A stretch of 64,000 bases of DNA, from positions 736,001 to 800,000 of the forward strand of contig NZ_CP058990.1 in assembly GCF_019021925.1 (NCBI RefSeq), given 5' to 3'. The stretch's first letter is position 1. Each line of letters begins with the position of its first letter. Positions 61,458-64,000 of this stretch are shown here, one piece after another. Position numbers and translations under genes: made by a program. Source of the DNA: Cellulophaga sp. HaHaR_3_176 (GTDB lineage: Bacteria; Bacteroidota; Bacteroidia; Flavobacteriales; Flavobacteriaceae). The notes beneath the pieces are model-generated. The model was not told the origin of the DNA. It searched no databases and saw only the letters and a list, made by a program, of their open reading frames with translations.

Positions 61458-61921
61458 GTTATTTAGCTCAAATAAATATAGCTAAAATGGTTGATGCAAT
61501 TGATAGCCCTGTAATGGCTGATTTTGTAAATAATTTAGATAGAATTAATCAACTAGCAGAAAATAGCGATGGGTTTATTTGGCGATTAATTGAGGCTGAT
61601 AATAATGCAACTGAATTGAATGTTTTTGATGATAATTTTATTATTGTAAACATGTCGGTTTGGGAAACCATGGACGCACTTTTTAAATTTACGTACTCAT
61701 CAAACCACGTTGAGATTTTTAAAAGAAAAAAAGAGTGGTTTCATAAAATGAAAGAAATGCACATGGCATTTTGGTATGTACAAGAAAGTGTGATGCCGAG
61801 TTCTGAGGAGGCAAAAGAAAGATTAAATTACCTTCGGAAATATGGAGAGTCTCCTTATGCTTTTACCTTTAAAAGTAAATTTACAGCAGTAGATGCTGAA
61901 AATTATACATTGAATATCTAG
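61454..61921 (+). CDS. DUF3291 protein
   Basis: The 155-residue protein begins MSYLAQINIAKMVDAID and contains DGFIWRL, VNMSVWETMDALF and KMHMAFWYV-like (MKEMHMAFWYVQE), which are DUF3291 motifs of an antibiotic-biosynthesis-monooxygenase-like dimeric alpha/beta barrel. Function unknown. Translationally coupled to the gene before and 10 bases before rnz. Confidence 0.85.
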   Translation: MSYLAQINIAKMVDAIDSPVMADFVNNLDRINQLAENSDGFIWRLIEADNNATELNVFDDNFIIVNMSVWETMDALFKFTYSSNHVEIFKRKKEWFHKMKEMHMAFWYVQESVMPSSEEAKERLNYLRKYGESPYAFTFKSKFTAVDAENYTLNI

Positions 61922-61931
61922 ATACGTTTAA

Positions 61932-62837
61932 ATGAAATTAACCATATTAGGTTGTTATGCTGCTACGCCGCGAACGCTTACAAACCCGACATCGCAAGTT
62001 TTAGAAATTAAAAATCATATGTTTTTAATTGATTGTGGGGAAGGTACACAAGTGCAGTTGCGTAAACATAAGATTCGTTTTTCTAGAATAAATCATATTT
62101 TTATTTCACACTTACATGGAGATCATTTTTTTGGATTACCTGGTTTAGTTTCTACTTTTAGGTTGTTAGGTAGAGATGCTGAAATGCATATTTATGGGCC
62201 TAAAGGAATAGAAGAAGCGATTAATTTACTTTTAAAATTAGGAAACTCATATACTAATTATAAGCTTGTTTTTCATGAGCTTACTTCGAAATCATCAGAG
62301 TTGGTTTTTGAAGATAAATCAGTAACTGTAGAAACAATTCCATTAAAACATAGGGTGTATACAAACGGATTTCTTTTTAAAGAAAAACTAGCGACACGAA
62401 CATTAAATGTAGCCGTAGCAAATGAGTATGGTATTGATAAATGTTATTTTCAAAATATAAAAAATGGAAAGGATATTGTTTTAGATGATGGCCGGACAAT
62501 TTTAAATGAAGAGTTAACATTTGATCCGCCAAAGCCTAAAAGTTATGCTTTTTGTAGTGATACGGCGTATAAGCCAGATATTATACCTTTAATATCAGGT
62601 GTTGATGTGTTGTATCATGAAAGTACTTTTTTAGAAACTCAGGCTGAATTAGCACCTAAAACAAAACATTCTACAGCAAAAGAAGCTGCTTTAATCGCTA
62701 AACAGGCTGGTGTTGGTCAATTAATTTTAGGCCATTATTCAACACGTTATAAATCTATAGATTTATTTAAAGAAGAGGCAGAAACTGTTTTTGAGAATGT
62801 TTTATTAGCAGATGATGGTAAAACATTTACAATCTGA
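61932..62837 (+). CDS. rnz: Ribonuclease Z
   Basis: The 301-residue metallo-beta-lactamase-fold nuclease trims tRNA 3' ends. The zinc motif is SHLHGDHFFGLPGL with H60, H62, D64 and H65; further ligands lie in LKHRVYTNGF, CSDTAY and ILGHYSTRY. Complete. End of the pyrR-pyrB-STAS-DUF3291-rnz run. Confidence 0.96.
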   Translation: MKLTILGCYAATPRTLTNPTSQVLEIKNHMFLIDCGEGTQVQLRKHKIRFSRINHIFISHLHGDHFFGLPGLVSTFRLLGRDAEMHIYGPKGIEEAINLLLKLGNSYTNYKLVFHELTSKSSELVFEDKSVTVETIPLKHRVYTNGFLFKEKLATRTLNVAVANEYGIDKCYFQNIKNGKDIVLDDGRTILNEELTFDPPKPKSYAFCSDTAYKPDIIPLISGVDVLYHESTFLETQAELAPKTKHSTAKEAALIAKQAGVGQLILGHYSTRYKSIDLFKEEAETVFENVLLADDGKTFTI

Positions 62838-62928
62838 TAAATTTTTAATATTTATTGTATAATTAATATTAAGAATATAGTTGTTTTCTTATCTTTTCCT
62901 GAACTTTGTTTATACTGTTTTATAATAA

Positions 62929-63579
62929 ATGAAAATGCAAAAAGATTTAGGTAATTATAGAAAAAGTTATACCAAAAGCGAACTTTTAGAAACTAGTATT
63001 TCTGATAACCCAATGGAGCTTTTTCAAAAATGGTTTCATGAGACGGAAGCATCGGATGGCATTGATGAGCCTAACGCTATGACAGTTTCAACTATTGGGG
63101 TAGATGGTTACCCAAAGAGTAGAGTGGTATTATTAAAAAAATTCACCTTTGAAGGTTTTATTTTTTACACGAATTATAATAGTGATAAAGGAAAGGCTAT
63201 TGAAGCAAATCCTAATGTTTGTATTTCTTTTTTTTGGCCTAATATGGAACGTCAAATAATTATAAAAGGAAAGGCTGAAAAAATTACAGAGAATTTATCA
63301 GACGGTTATTTTGAGTCTAGACCAGAAGGCAGCAAATTAGGAGCTATTGTGTCAGACCAAAGTAGTGTTATAGCTTCAAGAGAGGTTTTAGAAGAAAAGC
63401 TTAAGAATTTAGAAGAAGAATATCAAAATAAAGAAATAGAAAGACCAAAACATTGGGGAGGTTATATTATTAAACCAGTTTCGATGGAGTTTTGGCAAGG
63501 CAGACCAAACCGTCTGCATGATAGAATTAGATATATTCTTGAGGGTATAGATTGGCGAAAAAATAGATTGGCTCCATAA
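62929..63579 (+). CDS. pdxH: Pyridoxamine 5'-phosphate oxidase
   Basis: This 216-residue FMN enzyme forms pyridoxal phosphate. DEPNAMTVSTIGVDGYPKSRVVLLKK, FYTNYNSDKGKAI and the C-terminal EFWQGRPNRLHDRIRY are family signatures. ATG at 62929 or 62935. No close operon partner upstream; a phosphatase gene follows after about 30 bases. Confidence 0.96.
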   Translation: MKMQKDLGNYRKSYTKSELLETSISDNPMELFQKWFHETEASDGIDEPNAMTVSTIGVDGYPKSRVVLLKKFTFEGFIFYTNYNSDKGKAIEANPNVCISFFWPNMERQIIIKGKAEKITENLSDGYFESRPEGSKLGAIVSDQSSVIASREVLEEKLKNLEEEYQNKEIERPKHWGGYIIKPVSMEFWQGRPNRLHDRIRYILEGIDWRKNRLAP

Positions 63580-63610
63580 AATAGTAAGAATATCAAACAC
63601 AAACTGAGAA

Positions 63611-64000
63611 TTGAAAACATTAATATTAATGAGGCATGGAAAATCCTCTTGGGATTATTCTGTTTCTGATAAGGATAGGCCCTTAAAAGAGCGAGGTATC
63701 GCTGATGCTCAATTGGTAGCGTCAGAACTAAAATTATTGGATCTTAAAATTGATGCTTCTTTTTCTAGTCCTGCTAATAGAGCCTTGCATACGGCAATGA
63801 TTACGCTTAGAACTTTAGATTTTCCTTTTTCTAAGTTTCAAGTAACGAACGATTTATATGATTTTTCAGGAGAATCTGTGGTGGATTTTGTGCATAATAT
63901 TAATAATGATATAGATACAGTACTTATTTTTGGACATAACCACGCTTTTACAGAAATTGCAACTTCTTGGGGTAATTACTATATAGGCAATGTGCCAACT
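63611..64000 (+). CDS. SixA-type histidine phosphatase, truncated by right window edge
   Basis: From a TTG at 63611 the frame reads MKTLILMRHGKSSWDYSV; the RHG motif with the phospho-accepting H9 defines the histidine phosphatase superfamily. RPLKERGIADAQL, SFSSPANRALHTA and LIFGHNHAF match SixA-like members, the last with the second catalytic His. All 130 codons to the window edge are open. SixA proteins remove phosphate from histidine on phosphocarrier or phosphotransfer proteins. Confidence 0.88.
   Translation, partial: MKTLILMRHGKSSWDYSVSDKDRPLKERGIADAQLVASELKLLDLKIDASFSSPANRALHTAMITLRTLDFPFSKFQVTNDLYDFSGESVVDFVHNINNDIDTVLIFGHNHAFTEIATSWGNYYIGNVPT

Noticed and set aside
1..64000. tRNA, rRNA, CRISPR arrays, insertion sequences, prophage
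   Set aside because: I looked for cloverleaf ends, regularly spaced repeats, transposase motifs and phage structural genes by eye and saw none; a covariance-model scan could still find a small RNA.

Overview
The window looks like a chromosome segment of a member of the Flavobacteriaceae (Bacteroidota), probably marine. The reasons are very low G+C, sparse Shine-Dalgarno sites, several promoters of the Bacteroidota form (TTG about 20 bases before TAnnTTTG), many lipoproteins and SxxAQ-type signal peptides, and typical gene sets: MoxR/DUF58/SpoIIM, GIN-domain proteins behind an ECF sigma factor, and a secreted heparinase II/III-type polysaccharide lyase. I saw no rRNA, tRNA, CRISPR array, transposase or phage genes.

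Region 1 (1-4.8 kb) is accessory. It holds a four-gene minus-strand operon: a DUF2314 protein, an M23 peptidase lipoprotein, a secreted protein with an NADase-type glycan-binding domain fused to an intein-like Hint domain, and a membrane protein. A frameshifted gene and a zinc-ribbon membrane protein cut by the window edge follow it. Region 2 (4.8-9.6 kb) is the sbcDC repair operon. Region 3 (9.7-15.4 kb) holds three near-identical 388-bp modules, each a structured leader plus a 72-aa secreted basic protein, interleaved with a MORN-repeat protein, an unusual Nramp-like transporter and the lyase. Region 4 (15.6-22.7 kb) holds aspartate dehydrogenase behind a strong palindrome, then small immunity-like, secreted and nuclease-like genes. 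Two of these are bracketed by cassette-specific 10-bp inverted cores (GTTGGCAGTA and GTTGTATGCA), which is the geometry of integron gene cassettes.

Region 5 (22.9-64 kb) is ordinary core genome. It contains the MoxR-DUF58-DUF4129-SpoIIM operon with a divergent RDD gene, TRIC-like channel, cyclophilin lipoprotein, Nudix hydrolase, PlsC, an ECF sigma factor with a membrane partner, NDH-2, XerD, small beta-barrels, aroQ, lpdA, two methionine sulfoxide reductases B, glgB with a GH31 glucosidase, an M48 lipoprotein, an MFS carrier, an ECF sigma/GIN operon, lon, cmk, a LysM protein, rpsA, pyrR-pyrB, rnz, pdxH and a SixA-type phosphatase cut by the right edge. Many transcription units end in clear hairpin terminators.

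The two observations most worth following are the three-copy leader-plus-peptide module, whose leader hairpin shows a compensatory base-pair change between copies, and the integron-like cassette boundaries. Decay is also visible in the accessory part: a frameshifted gene at 385-766, an in-frame TAG splitting a DUF2185 gene at 16982, and a coding remnant at 17307-17396.
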